Source: Conchocele bisecta
Taxonomy: Eukaryota > Mollusca > Bivalvia > Lucinida > Thyasiridae
Length of the DNA stretch: 64,000 nucleotides
NCBI GenBank assembly: GCA_029237695.1
Contig: CM055265.1
Location: 107,558,773 to 107,622,772, forward strand
Direction of reading: 5' to 3'
Below are positions 1-11,304 of the stretch, piece after piece. Under the pieces are notes generated by a model. That model saw nothing but the letters and a program-made list of their open reading frames with translations, did not search any database and was not told where the DNA came from. The translations under genes and the position numbers were made by a program. The stretch's first letter is position 1. Each line of letters starts with the position of its first letter.

Positions 1-240
1 GATCATTGTACATCAAAAATAATTACAGAGAATAAATAGTAATGTCCGTTCATTGTTAAGGAAACACTATTATCGCCCCTGATATCACTGAGTGTGGAAA
101 TGTATGTCTGATATAAAATGTATAATAGTGCCAATCAATACGTGGGTAATGGTGCATGAATGTTTATTGTGCAAGAAAATGTCACAGATGCTGTCTCTGA
201 TATAAATAACGGTGTGTTTCTACTGAGTAGGCACGTACCT
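1..240 (+). mobile_element. Right-hand part of a TTAA-bounded MITE-like element
   Basis: The block ends in CTACTGAGTAGGCACGTACCT followed directly by TTAA at 241-244. It matches 17260-17494, which ends the same way. The inverted form of this terminus opens the elements at 8833 and 11885. The family therefore has terminal inverted repeats starting AGGTACATGCCCACTCAG and a TTAA flank, which is typical of piggyBac-like insertions. The left end lies outside the window and no coding sequence is present. Confidence 0.6.
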
Positions 241-1223
241 TTAAAACAACACGATTGTGTGGTGCTATTTATTGCATGAGCACATCATCATTCATTAAGG
301 CTGTACTACAGTGGAACCCCTATAAACCGGACACCAAGAAAACACCTGTGATGTTAATTGTTATGAATTTCTTGGTAATTTATCTCAGGTGATAATGTCT
401 GTTCGTGATCGCATATCACACAACTATGGCTCAGAATGATCAAATGCCTGATTTACAGTGAAACTTCTCTAAACCGAACACCCTGGGGATCACCCAGGGT
501 GTCCGGTTTAGAGAGGTTTCAGTGTATCACATAATCCATTTCGGTAGCGCAAAATATGATATGAATATCAAAATGGGTGTGAAAACACGTTTATCGCATA
601 ATATAAAAGGTTTTCGCAGTATAATATAGAGTGTAAGATGCGAAAGTATTAATACACTAAAGTCTATTGTTTGTTTCACGAAACCTGCCCAAATGTTACG
701 GCCATCATATAAACAATGCAAACACAATTAATTTTTAGATAATGTTAATTTGTATCAAAATGTAAGAATCAGTCTTCTTTTTTATTTGGTCAAATATTTA
801 TTTTATTACGAATAATTCGTTTATGGGAATTTAACATGGGGGAAAAAGAGGAGGAGCTGTGGAAACAATCTGGAAAGTGACTCCGAAACCTGGCTAGATA
901 GCTTGGAAATGATAAACCTAAGAAAACAAAAGTTAAACTTTGAAAAGCGGTCCACTATTTCTGAAATTGGAAACAAATCCCCATGTTAAATTCCAATAGA
1001 CATCTTCACTCTTAACATGTGGAAATTGTTGGTTTTTTTCCGCAATAAAATCAACATTCGACCAAATTTCACGAAATAAAGAGAAGGCTCATCCTAAATC
1101 TTGATAAAATTTAACATTATCGAAAAATAATATTGTTTTTGCATTGTTTATATAGCCGTAACATTTGGACAGGTTTCGTGAATCAGACATTAGTGTAATA
1201 AATGCGTACAATAGGCGGTATTC
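219..1223. repeat. Direct segmental duplicate, copy 1 (partner 9076-10060)
   Basis: About 1 kb repeats in the same orientation at 9076-10060 with small substitutions and indels. It includes the end of the TTAA element, the pogo-like MITE, and the AT-rich stretch around 830-1180 containing AACATGGGG and CCTGGCTAGATAGC motifs. Homology stops near AGGCGGT in both copies. No coding sequence was recognised here. Confidence 0.8.
309..524. mobile_element. pogo/Tc1-like MITE with a nested 69-bp palindrome
   Basis: The left end is CAGTGGAACCCCTATAAACC and the right end reads GAGAGGTTTCAGTG. Both are flanked by TA (307-308 and 525-526), the target of Tc1/mariner/pogo elements. Positions 456-524 alone form a compact palindrome with GGTGTCCGGTTTAGAG pairing to its complement. 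Related copies lie at 5643, 9166 and 18815. Confidence 0.7.
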
Positions 1224-2566
1224 AAACTTGTTTTCTTGGACAGTCACATCCACATATTACGCACTGGGGTTGGCTACCACTAGCCCTAGTGGACAATGCT
1301 TTTCTATGCAACTCACCATAACAACCAGAGACTTATTGAATTTCTGACCAGTGTATCTCCTGATCTGGAAATTGAGTAAGAGGCTGTATGGCTTGTCGAG
1401 GCTGAGTGATGCTCAGTCTTTCCTAGGGTCCTGGCTGGATATTATGAAGTTGCATTTTGAAATTCTGTCCAAAGCAATTAAAATGATTGTTATACATTTA
1501 CGTTCCAATTCACATAAACCTGCACTATTTTTTCCATAACAAATACAATACAATAAATTAAAGGTAACAATGCTGTTTTCGCTTGTAGCATAATTAAACA
1601 CGTACTTAATATCCCCTTAAATATTATTATGAAAATGAATGATATGTATAAATTAACCGTAATGTAGCAGATGAAATTGTTCGACCTGAACGAACATTGG
1701 GTAATAATATAAATTTTAGCAGATGAAATGGATGATTGAAGGAGTTTCGTCACCATCCTTTTCAACTGCTCGTACCTCTGCTACCTCTGCTGTCATCATA
1801 TTATAGTCTAATGCACTCTATAAATATGGCGCAATCTGATTGGCTGATTGTCATACATTACAGGTGTATCATTGTTGATGAACGGTCACAAATTATTTCA
1901 ATACGTATACTAAGTTTGAGGTCGGTCAATTTACTCTGCCACATAATGACCGACCAAAACATGGGATAACTCTCATACAATGTCCCAAGTGGTATTCTGG
2001 TATTAGTGTCAAAGACACAGCTGGCTTGCATCTGAAACGTCCAGGTCCGAAACGTCCTGGTCCGACAGTTGCATGGTCCGAAGCGTACGGCGAAACATAT
2101 TGCAAATATCTCACCGTTGATCACGTTTCATATGTTTTGGCAGTAATAGATCGTTCACACAAGCAGAAAGTATGTATCATGTGTAATCTTGTATCCAAAA
2201 TGGTAGTATATCACATATGATTAGACAAGTTATCACAATATGTATCAATATCAGGAAGTTTGACAGGCAGCCGCCATTGAAATATTGTTGCTGAGAGATC
2301 CACTGGAGTGCAAAGTAGTAAATAAGGCAATTATAATTATAACGACGAATTTATTGCTTTTATTATTGAAAAATAATGAAATTAGCAACATAAAAGTATA
2401 TACATTCATGCAAAAATTGATAATATCTTGTACTTGTGTTTCAATTATGTTCTTCATAGAAAATATTATTAGTCCGGTATGACCTACTCAAACAGCTTGC
2501 AATCTGGTACGATTTTCCAACTATACTCTATAAAATGGTTGCAAAACAGTAAAGGAGTGCATTAGA
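1224..2566. other. AT-rich unannotated sequence
   Basis: I recognise no conserved protein, RNA gene or structured repeat. There is a short direct duplication of ACGTCCAGGTCCGAA-like sequence near 2037-2067. The open frames here are short and lack recognisable motifs. Confidence 0.4.
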
Positions 2567-2722
2567 AATAGGTTAACCGCATTGTAATTTTTAAATTTGC
2601 GGCATATATCAGAAAATGATATGTCGGAAAATATGTTTAATGGCTCCATTAAACAGATTTTCCGACCTATCATTTTCTGATTACGCTGACAATTTCAAAA
2701 TTACAATACAGTTAACCCTATT
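2567..2722. repeat. Foldback repeat with about 75-bp arms
   Basis: The left arm starts ATAGGTTAACCGCATTGTAA and the right arm ends TTACAATACAGTTAACCCTA. They pair through most of their length and meet at CCATTAAAC. The size and structure resemble a MITE. Boundaries are approximate. Confidence 0.65.
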
Positions 2723-2818
2723 ATTTATCTTTTCAATATGTTAAAGCTAGAATTTGTTATACATAGCTTGAATTGAATATAGTAGAAATAAAAATAGAGT
2801 TCGTGATTGCAATTAATG

Positions 2819-3120
2819 TTCACACCTTCATAGATTGTTATCAAACGTAAACACCAACTTCATCGCTAACAAAGGCAAGGTTGTTGGTAATTAACATTCA
2901 CTTAATGAAGAATAGAATAAACTGACATGTCAAGCATACAATGTCTTATCAGTTGTGTATCTGCAAATTAGAACCATTTACAATTAATCTGAATCGTTTA
3001 GTATCTACTAGTTTTCTCAGGAAACATATTGCGACCCATTCATGTGAACGAGAGAGATGAGAAGATAAGCATCAGCTAAAATTACTGTACTCATACCGTT
3101 GCCTATGTCACGGTATGAGT
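2819..3120. repeat. Outer left arm of the large inverted duplication
   Basis: Read on the complementary strand, this block matches 11305-11698. Shared landmarks include GTTCACACCTTC, TGTCAAGCAT, TCTGCAAATTA, TTTTCTCAGGAAA, CCCATTCATG and GTACTCATACCG. The inner end forms a small hairpin (GTACTCATACCG ... CGGTATGAGTAC, 3089-3124). Together with the paired RASSF-like genes it shows that the inverted duplication spans at least 2.8-11.7 kb. Confidence 0.75.
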
Positions 3121-3818
3121 ACACTAATTGTAGCTAAATAGAGTGGTAAAGGGGTATACATTGACGCAACTTTCGCCAACTCAACCATTGCTTTAGTAAA
3201 CGAATGTTCTGAGTGTATACCAATTAATTCAAGATCGTATTCGTGAAGTTACATATTAGATCTGTATTAACCATTTCCAAACATCCACTGTTGTATTCAG
3301 AGTTATTACTGATGTTTATGGTAAATACACTTTTTATTCATGTTTACCTTTATTTATTCAAACTGTATATGTGGTACATGTAACAACCATATCGATCAGC
3401 TTCCGTAATCATGTAACATGATAAAATATCTGTTGCTAGTTCGGAACCTCTCCATACCGGGCAACATTTTCAAAAATAATTATCAGACATATTTCAAAGA
3501 AAAGATAGGGGAACTCATGAAAAGTAGGTACATATAGGTTGTGTAGGTGTCCGGTCTTGAACGATTATATCGCTTCTTCGACATATCCTTATTCCCGAAG
3601 TTTTAGAAGTTATTAATTTGATGTGGGCATCGGGGCTATACACTGTAACCTCATAATCATACTAGAAACAGGAATATACGCTGCGAAGTCTCACTGTCTT
3701 GTCATAATAATGCGGAGTGCGAATATCACTTATCTGTTGGACATTTTTGTGATACATATGCACTTACATTTATTTATATTACCTGCAATATCATATTTCT
3801 ATATCAATCTCGTTACAG

Positions 3819-4193
3819 ATGGCCGATCTAACGCGTCCAAGTACCCAGAGTGTCCCGTTCGTGATTTTAGGGCTGGCCACAGTAAAGCATATTACGAAGA
3901 TAACAACTTCTGATGACGTCATGAAAACTGTACAACCAGGATCCGCACGACTATCCATGTACGTATCGGTGAATGGCGTCGAGAAAGAACTCCATGGTAG
4001 AACGAGAATACTGAAGGAATGGCAAGCGCATGGGACCACCACGGACGTATACTTTGTTGTAAAGTCAAAGGGCGAAGGACTCAACCACCGACACAAAAAG
4101 GGTAATTTTAAGGCGAGGCTGAAGGCATTTTGCCGCCGCCTGTCACGACCACGTGAACGATACAACGCCATTCAGACTACCACGGGATTAGGT
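3819..4193 (+). pseudogene. RASSF9/10-like Ras-association domain exon, copy 1
   Basis: This open block encodes a Ras-association (RA) domain of the N-terminal RASSF type. RA domains bind GTP-loaded small GTPases, and RASSF7-10 proteins act at junctions, centrosomes or polarity complexes. Visible landmarks are ITKITTSDDVMKTV early on, then EKELHGRTRILKEWQAHG and VYFVVK, which match the usual L/TRILKxWxAxG...FVxxK core. A good acceptor (a pyrimidine-rich stretch ending TTACAG) precedes 3819. A donor-like GTAAAT starts at 4194, after which this frame stops at 4197-4199. A basic tail (FCRRLSRPR) follows the domain. No coiled coil of the family is seen. Copy 2 lies inverted at 7.7-8.8 kb. The family call comes from motif matching by eye. 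The N-terminal part may lie in an unseen upstream exon. I mark it as a pseudogene because the downstream block is broken. Confidence 0.55.
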
Positions 4194-4208
4194 AAATAAA
4201 TCCCAATC

Positions 4209-5234
4209 CGTTCTCTGGACGCGTCTCTATCAAACTCCATCGTGACGAGACCACATCGGTTCTCGAATGTTGGCTTGTATAAATCAGACCAACACACCAA
4301 GCCGGACCAGACCCCACGCCGCGCCACAATCGCCACTTCAACCAGGCGCACCGTCGACACGGCGCCGTCGGAGCCCCAGCCGACCAGTTACGTGGTGGGA
4401 GACCGCCTAACGTCAACGAAACTCGGCTTGAAGAAGACACCGGCGGCCAATACAACCGGAGACACGGCCTGCTTCAACCCGACGACACGACGCCGCACAA
4501 TCTTCGACATCGACTGTGACGACTACCCCCGACACAGCACACCGGTGATTGCCGTCCCTGTCCAGGCGAGGAGACGTCTCGTGATGCAGCTACCATCAAC
4601 ACCAACGACGATGAAACTCTGCTTCAAGCAATCGCCGAATAGACACAGAGGCGCGGTCGGCGACAAAAATACGGCAAGACGCCGTACAATCGTTGACGTC
4701 GACTGTGACAACTACCCTCGACATAGCACACCGGTGATTGCCGTCCCTGTCCAGGCGAGGAGACGTCTCCTGATGCAGCTACCATCCACACCAACGATGT
4801 GGAAACTGTCGAGAAATGGCGGGAAATGAAACTTAAATGCCGGGAAGAGAGTGACCATTGGCGGAATAAAAACCCACGAGATCACGTCCAGTACCCCTAA
4901 ACATGCATCACGTGGTACATCCAGCGGCCCGATGCCATGTGACCGGATATGTGACAACGATTGCGACGATTCCTGCGCGTGTTCCAGATTGGATGAGGCA
5001 TTCTGGGAACCGGGCATGCATCGCGACTCCACAGGGCACCGCGACACAATCGAGAACGGGTTTGATTATTCGTTCGACTGTACATTTCCCTTAATGGCCG
5101 ACTGCTACCGAGGGAATGTGTATGGTTGTGGCTCTGGCGGCGGACGACGGGAGCCAGGATCAGACGATGGATCGGGATCCAGCACCGGGGCCAGTACGTC
5201 TTGTCTCAGAGAATGTTTGCAGTCATCTGTATAA
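4209..5234 (+). pseudogene. C-terminal block of the RASSF-like gene, copy 1, with one internal stop
   Basis: A GC-richer block stays in one reading frame from about 4209 to the TAA at 5232-5234, broken only by a TGA at 4827-4829. Conserved segments shared with the inverted copy are RRATIA, YVVGDR, a RRRTIFDIDCDDYPRHSTP module, SRNGGK, SCACSRLDEAF, FDYSFDCTFP and YGCG. The RRRTI...LPSTPT module is tandemly duplicated in this copy (about 4491-4603 and 4680-4795) but single in copy 2. I do not recognise this part as a known domain. It is acidic, rich in Cys and Ser, and probably disordered. The reading frame differs from that of the RA exon, so an intron or frameshift separates them. The preserved amino-acid pattern between two diverged copies argues for past selection as a protein. 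Confidence 0.5.
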
Positions 5235-5642
5235 TATGCATAACAGTCACAGTGAGATAATCGTCTGATAAAAGCTATGTGTGACGAGTTTTGTTCGTGC
5301 TAATCATTTCTAACCATTAAACATAATGGATTGATCCCAACTCGGTGTTCACTAACATTTTGAACAACGTCAGCTTGCCTAAATGGCTGCCATCGTATAC
5401 ACTGATCAGACTGCGCGGATGCACAGGCTTGTCTTGGGCTATGCCGGTCACACACATCTTAATGTATATTTTCACTGGCAGGAATAATTAATTGTAAGCG
5501 TTTTAAGTTGTGCTATTACTTGTTGTATGTACACTATTCTGTTATGAAACATTACACAAATGTAGCTACATGTACGCTGTGTGATAAATATATACGTATT
5601 CACCAAATAATAGGTATCTACTTTCTTAGTGTTTGATATATA

Positions 5643-5704
5643 CAGTGGAACCTCTTTAAACCGGACACCCTGAAATCTCCCGCCCAACATGTCCAGTTTC
5701 ACTG
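5643..5704. mobile_element. Minimal 62-bp pogo-like MITE
   Basis: It begins CAGTGGAACCTCTTTAAACC and ends GTCCAGTTTCACTG. It is flanked by TA on both sides (5641-5642 and 5705-5706). The arms are imperfect. It is one of the shortest members of the CAGTGRAAC...CCGGACACC family in this window. Confidence 0.6.
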
Positions 5705-5790
5705 TAATTCAGACATGTGAGCCCTAGAACATGTATACACGTGTGCTTTGGAATCATGAACATACGTTACAATAGTAGATACTCTGAGGA

Positions 5791-7208
5791 TTACTGGATA
5801 TCCTATTTCGAGAGATTCGGCTATATTAACTATTTGCATGCTGGCGGTGAAAATAACATGCAACACATTGGGAGTATTTTTCTTATTTGATTCTGTAAAT
5901 AGGTCTTGGAGTTTGGCCACTCTGACCACAGGTGGAAGACTCGGACCTACGACACAAAAGAAAATGCCTATTAAAAAAAATCCCATTACCCCACCCCACC
6001 CACTTGGTCTCGTACATTACCATATTCTATTTATAAAGGTGAGTATCAATATGGCTATTATAGAAAGAGCTCTCTCTCTTTTCCGATTCGCACAAACACA
6101 ATAAACATCGATTAAATGTATGACTTCTATCTCTGGCAATCGATAAAGGTATTAGGTGTGTGAATATATTCACTTCAAATAGCTGTTTCCAGCATTTATT
6201 CAGTTATTCGCATTTTGTATACCCCATCCAAAGCGAAATTTGCGTGTACGAAAGAATCTCACACAGAATCGGAGGCCGTCCGGCGTGGATTATCGGTCAT
6301 ATTTGACCAATAACTGATCGCCAGCTCAAACTAAAGTCGTGCACCATGACCATATACATTAGCAATTACAACCATACAAAGTTCGTCCAATTGTGATCGT
6401 TCACCGATCTAATAAACACATGTTTTCTACTTTCATTCATGATTCGCGTACTATCAGATTATGTCTTCCGGAATCACAGTTTAGATTTAGCCAATCAGAG
6501 ATGTTCTTTACATAGACGCTTCCGGTTGTATTATGGAAGATGGTGCATTGAACCGGTTCCAGATAATGAACGAAATTAGACAAAAAAAGAGTTGTTTTGA
6601 TCGGTGAACGATCAGAATTGGACGAACGTTGTACAGTTGGAGTTTCTAATGTATATGGTCAGGGTGGACTTCATTAGTTTGAGCTGGCGATCAGATATCG
6701 ACCAAATATGACCGATAATCCACGTCGGACGGCCTCCGATTCTGTGTGAGATTCTTTCGTACACGCAACTTTCGCTTTGGATGGGGTAATCAAAACGCGA
6801 ATAACTCAATAAATGCTTGAAACAGCGATTTGAAGTGAGTATATTCACACACCTAATACCTTTATCGATTGCCAGAGACATATTTCATACATTTAATCGA
6901 TGTTTATTGTGTTTGTGCGAATCGGAAAAGAGAGGGCTCTTTCTATAATAGCCATATTCTTACCCACCTTTCTATAAATAGAAGATGGTAGTGTACGAGA
7001 CCAAGTGGGTGGGGTAATGGGATTTTTTTAATAGGCATTTTTTTGGTGTCATAGGTCCGAGTCTTCCACCTGTGACTCTGACGGTTACTGGATATCCTAT
7101 TTAGAGAGATTCGGCTATATTAAATATTTGCATGCTGGCGGTGAAAATAAAATGCAACACATTAGGAGTATTTTTATTATTTTATTCTGTAAATATGTAT
7201 TGGAGTTT
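5791..7208. mobile_element. Foldback element flanked by 124-bp direct repeats
   Basis: Arms of about 480 bp (5927-6409 and 6599-7074) pair across a loop of about 190 bp. The left terminus reads CACAGGTGGAAGACTCGGAC and the right terminus is its complement. Outside the arms, 5791-5914 and 7085-7208 are direct repeats starting TTACTGGATATCCTATTT and ending TTGGAGTTT. The symmetry axis (about 6.5 kb) is also the axis of the RASSF-like gene pair. Direct repeats this long are far beyond a normal target-site duplication. No transposase was found. Confidence 0.75.
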
Positions 7209-7249
7209 CATTAGAATTGCGTCCTCCGGTCTCAATTCTAATGAAATTC
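7201..7249. repeat. Short hairpin
   Basis: TTTCATTAGAATTG pairs with CAATTCTAATGAAA across a GC-rich loop. It lies at the end of the right 124-bp direct repeat. Its role is unknown. Confidence 0.5.
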
Positions 7250-7720
7250 CAAAACATATTCATGATATTTATAGAGAGAAATAAAAGAAAATATAATGAA
7301 TAGTCATCTCCTGTTGTTTATATCCCACCAGTTACCCAGCATGCAAAGAGTTAAGAGCCTACATGTACAGGTTATGGTTGTCATTGCAGAAAATATACTA
7401 AGAAGGAGTGCAGGTTGGTTAGTATATACATAGGAACCTCATTAAACCGGACATCATTTGCTGACATAAAGTTGTCCAGTTATAGATTAAGTGCTTTTAT
7501 TAATACAAAGGCTACAACACATGTTTATATCCTGCACGAGTATATGTTATGTAATTATGACGGGACAAAACTGTCAGCGATAACTGAAGTCAAGCACATT
7601 ACACATTCAAGTTTGTTTGTATATCCGGGATATATTCTGTTGTACTTTTTTGTCAAAGACACTAGATCTCAGTAACACCTAAATACATGATTCCACATAT
7701 ACATTTCATTTCGTGTTTGC

Positions 7721-8801
7721 TTACAACCGTTCCCAAATGCTACAAGTAGACGTATTGCTGCCCATTGACCCCAATCCTTCGTCCGACCCCACCTCTCTCC
7801 GTGTTCCACTAGGTCCGCAACCGAACAGGTCCGCTTGATAACAGTCCACCGTTGATGGAAACGTACAGTCGAATGAATAATTAAACCCGTCCACGCGTGT
7901 TTTGCACTGCTCTGTTGGATCGACGTGAAAACTTGGATCCAAGAATGCGTCGTTCAGCTGGGAGCATCCACATGAATCGTCGCTGTCGAATGCCGAATCG
8001 TTATCACTGTCCTGGTTGCGGATACATTCTGATCCTCTGTCGCTGTTTAGTGCATCGCATGGTGTACTGGACGCCGTGCTGGTTGTTTTACTTCCGGCAG
8101 CTGGAATCGTCTTCGCGCCATTCAAATTGGATTTTCCCACCATTTCTGGACAGCGTCCTGGTCGTTGGTGTTGACGGTAACTGAACAACAACCCGTCTCT
8201 TGGCCTGGACAGGGACGGCAATCACGGTGTGCTGTGTCGGGGGTAGTCGTCACAGTCGGCGTCAAAGATTGTGCGGCGTCTTGCCGTCGGTTTGTCGCCG
8301 ACTGTGTGTCTGGTACTATTCGGTGTTTGAACTTTCTTGAAGGCGAGTTTCATCGTCGTCACTCGGTCCCCCACAACGTGTCTGGTCGGCCTGGGCTCCG
8401 ACAGCGCCGTGACGGCATTGTTGGATATAGCGGCGATAGTGGCGCGGCGTGACGTGTGTTCCACCTGGTGTAATCTGTTAGACGTAACCATGGTAACGAT
8501 GCCGGCACTTGAGAACCGATCTGTCTTCTGTGCGACGGCATGTCGTATAGACGCGTCCGTAGAGCGGCTATACGTACGGTTGGAGAGGTCGTACCACTAC
8601 GTGTGTTGTCCGTGCGTCTCGGGCGCGACAGCCGGCGGGAAAACGCCATCAATCTCGCTATCAGGCTACGTTTATTGTGCCAACGGTCCTGTCGCTCCCC
8701 CGACTGTTTTACAACGAACTGCACGTCCGAGTTTGGGCCACACGCGCGCAATTCCTTCAATATTCTAGTTCTACCGGAGAGTTCTTTCTCGACGCCATTC
8801 A
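7721..8801 (-). pseudogene. RASSF-like gene, inverted copy 2, frameshifted
   Basis: On the minus strand an AG acceptor (TTGGCAG, complement of 8802-8808) opens into NGVEKELSGRTRILKEL and SDVQFVVK, the C-terminal half of the RA domain. The N-terminal half seen in copy 1 is missing, because a TTAA-flanked MITE lies about 30 bp upstream. A frame change follows near a GTACGT donor-like site, at the position equivalent to the GTAAAT of copy 1. Downstream the conserved segments RRATIA, HVVGDR, RRRTIFDADCDDYPRHSTP, SCGCSQLNDAF, FNYSFDCTFP and FGCG recur. A single G missing after the HSTP segment creates an immediate TGA. An extra base about 110 bp later restores the frame, so roughly 35 codons are out of frame. 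The copy ends at the TAG/TAA region near 7721. It is probably dead, but the protein pattern is well preserved. Confidence 0.5.
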
Positions 8802-8832
8802 CTGCCAACGAACTAAATACATATCATGTTAA

Positions 8833-9097
8833 AGGTGCACGCCCACTCATGAGGCACACACTGTTCTTTATATGAGTATAACCCTTTTCAACCCTAAGTA
8901 ACTGGAATGGACTGTGATATGCTAATGTTCCGACCAATCCAATGGTCACAAAATGATATTCAGATTCGTCCATTTATGAAAAGGGGGTGTTTTTGTTCTA
9001 AGAAATATGAAAATTACTTGCAAAAAGTGCAGATTCTGATGAGACGGCTCGTTACGATATAAAGAACTGTGTGTGTCTACTGAGTGGGCATGTACCT
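8833..9097. mobile_element. Complete TTAA-flanked MITE, 265 bp
   Basis: The left end is AGGTGCACGCCCACTCATGA and the right end reads TCTACTGAGTGGGCATGTACCT. The inverted repeats extend about 44 bp, to a shared GTTCTTTATAT. TTAA flanks both sides (8829-8832 and 9098-9101). It is the best complete example of the family found at 1-240 and 11885-17494. A TTAA target suggests mobilisation by a piggyBac-like transposase, which is not encoded in the window. Confidence 0.75.
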
Positions 9098-10060
9098 TTA
9101 AAGCAACACGAATGTGTGGTGCTATTTATTGCATGAGCACATCATCATTCATTAAGGCTGTACTACAGTGGAACCCCTATAAACCGGACACCAAGAAAAC
9201 ACCTGTGATGTTATTTGTTATGAGTTTCTTGGTAATTTATCTCCGGTGATAATGTCTGTTTGTGATCGCATATCACACAACTATGGCTCAGAATTATCAA
9301 ATGCCTGATTTACAGTGAAACCTCTATAAACCGGACACCCTGGGGATCTGCCAGGGTGTCCGGTTTAGAGAGGATTGACTGTATCACATAATCCATTTCG
9401 GTAGCGTAAAATATGATATGAATATCAAAATGGGTGTGAAAACACGTTTATCGCATAACATAATGGGTTTCCGCAGTATAATATAGAGTGTAAGATGCGA
9501 AAGTAATACACTATTGTTTGTTTCACGAAACCTGCCCAATTGTTACGGCCATGATAAACAATGCAAACACAATTAATGTTTAGATAATGTTAAATTTTAT
9601 CAAAATGTAAGAATGAGTCTTCCTTTTTATTTGGTCAAATATTGATTTTATTACGAATAATTGATTTGTCTATAGGAATTAAACATGGGGGAAAACGAGA
9701 TGGAGGAGCTGTGGAAACAATCTGGAAAGTGACTCCGAAACCTGGCTAGATAGCTTGGAAATGATAAACCTAAGAAAACAAAAGTTAAACTTTGAAAAGT
9801 GGTCCACTATTTCTGAAATTGGAAACAAATCCCCATGTTAACTCTTAACATGTGGAAATTGTTGGGTTTTTTCCGCAATAAAATCAACATTCGACCAAAT
9901 TTCACGAAATAAAAAGAAGGCTCATTGTAAATTTTGATAAAATTTAACATTATCGAAAAATAATATTCTTTTTTGCATTGTTTATATAGCCGTAAAATTT
10001 GGACAGGTTTGTGAATCTCGACAGTAGTGTAATAAATGCGTACAAGAGGCGGTTACAGAC
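9076..10060. repeat. Direct segmental duplicate, copy 2 (partner 219-1223)
   Basis: It aligns with 219-1223 in the same orientation from the end of the TTAA element to AGGCGGT. It is inserted in the right arm of the large inverted duplication, which explains why the outer arms have a symmetry axis about 0.7 kb to the right of the inner axis. Confidence 0.8.
9166..9381. mobile_element. pogo-like MITE, duplicate of 309-524
   Basis: It starts CAGTGGAACCCCTATAAACC after TA and ends ATTGACTG before TA. The internal palindrome 9313-9381 has the stem CCGGACACCCTGG with its complement around GGATCTG. Confidence 0.7.
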
Positions 10061-10244
10061 AGTTTAGTGGTAAGTACATCTTAAATGTACATGTCTGATC
10101 CAGAAATTATGCAATAACTGTTGAATGTTTACATATTGAACATTAATCACGTTTACAGTTTTCGTAAGAAACTCGACATAGCCTCATTTCTTAAGAACTC
10201 ATGTTCTTACATTCAGGAAGAAACTTTCTATACAATAACATACT

Positions 10245-10535
10245 ACTGTCTGTTCCACGTTTTTCTGCCGACGAACTTTTGGCTATTAAGCACATTAAAT
10301 CTAAAAAATATTTAAATGTAAGTACTTTTTCATCAATAACAAAAAAGTCACCCTCCACAAAAAAATTAGTTTGATAAAATTCCATCAAGTATTGATTTTA
10401 TTGCGAAAATAATATTTTCCTATGGGAATTTAACATGGGGAGTCAATTTCCAAATTTGTTCGTTTTTTGATCCTGAAGGGTCAAAAAACGAAATAAATTG
10501 GAAATTGACTCCGAAACCTGGCGAACAGACAGTAA
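10245..10535. repeat. Foldback repeat related to 19389-19841
   Basis: It begins GTCTGTTCCACGTTTTTCTG and ends GGCGAACAGACAG. It shares GTAAGTACTTTTTCATCAAT, GTCACCCTCC and AACATGGGGAGTCAATTTCC with the larger foldback at 19.4 kb. An inner hairpin of TTCGTTTTTTGATCC type lies near 10458-10495. Confidence 0.6.
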
Positions 10536-10548
10536 TTGTAAACATACT

Positions 10549-10843
10549 CGATTATTTCTGTAGCCTATTTCACCAACATTGCAAAGTATACTTTTCTAGC
10601 AAAGTATACTTCGAGGGAGTAATCATTTATTTTCATATAGAACTAACGCATATACATGATGATTAAAAGTATGCAGAATTATTGTACTGAATTTATTACA
10701 TTATCACAGCCAGAATGTAATAAATTCAGTATAATAAAAATTAATAAATTGATCCTAAAATTGAAAATTTCTCCCTCAAAGTATACTTTGCTAGAAAAGT
10801 ATACTTTGCAATGTTGGTGAAATAGGCTACAGAAATAATCGGG
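10549..10843. repeat. Foldback repeat with about 75-bp arms
   Basis: CGATTATTTCTGTAGCCTAT opens the left arm and its complement closes the right arm. The nested motif AAAGTATACTTT occurs on both sides. A further inner pair (TAATAAATTCAGTA-type) lies around 10692-10726. It is MITE-like. Confidence 0.65.
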
Positions 10844-11304
10844 AATATATTAACATTGATTACTGAAATTATGCACATTTAGTCATTTTATTATATTATT
10901 TTGCATTACTCTGTTGTTTTTGAATGTCGGATTTGCACATTTTGGTAGCCTTTGAAACGTAAAATAAATCGAGCAAATTAGCATTGATCTCATTTTGGAG
11001 ATTCTAGCTGATGATAAATCGGAATAATCTCTTTCTTATTCGTTCACAAACGTGTACTATATATATACATGTATTATCATTTGCAGAAATGAAGAAAATA
11101 AAAATATTGAACTAAAATACTTACGGCAATAATGATCGTGGTATAGCTCCCAATACAATAGACGGCTCGATTTATAAACAATACAATATGTAGCGAATGC
11201 GTGTACTTGGTACATGCGTTTGCAGGAGCAATGATTGTTTTTGAAGAATGATGCGTCAATATATACCCACCACAAATCAATGCAAATGTGCCTATGTCAC
11301 GGTA

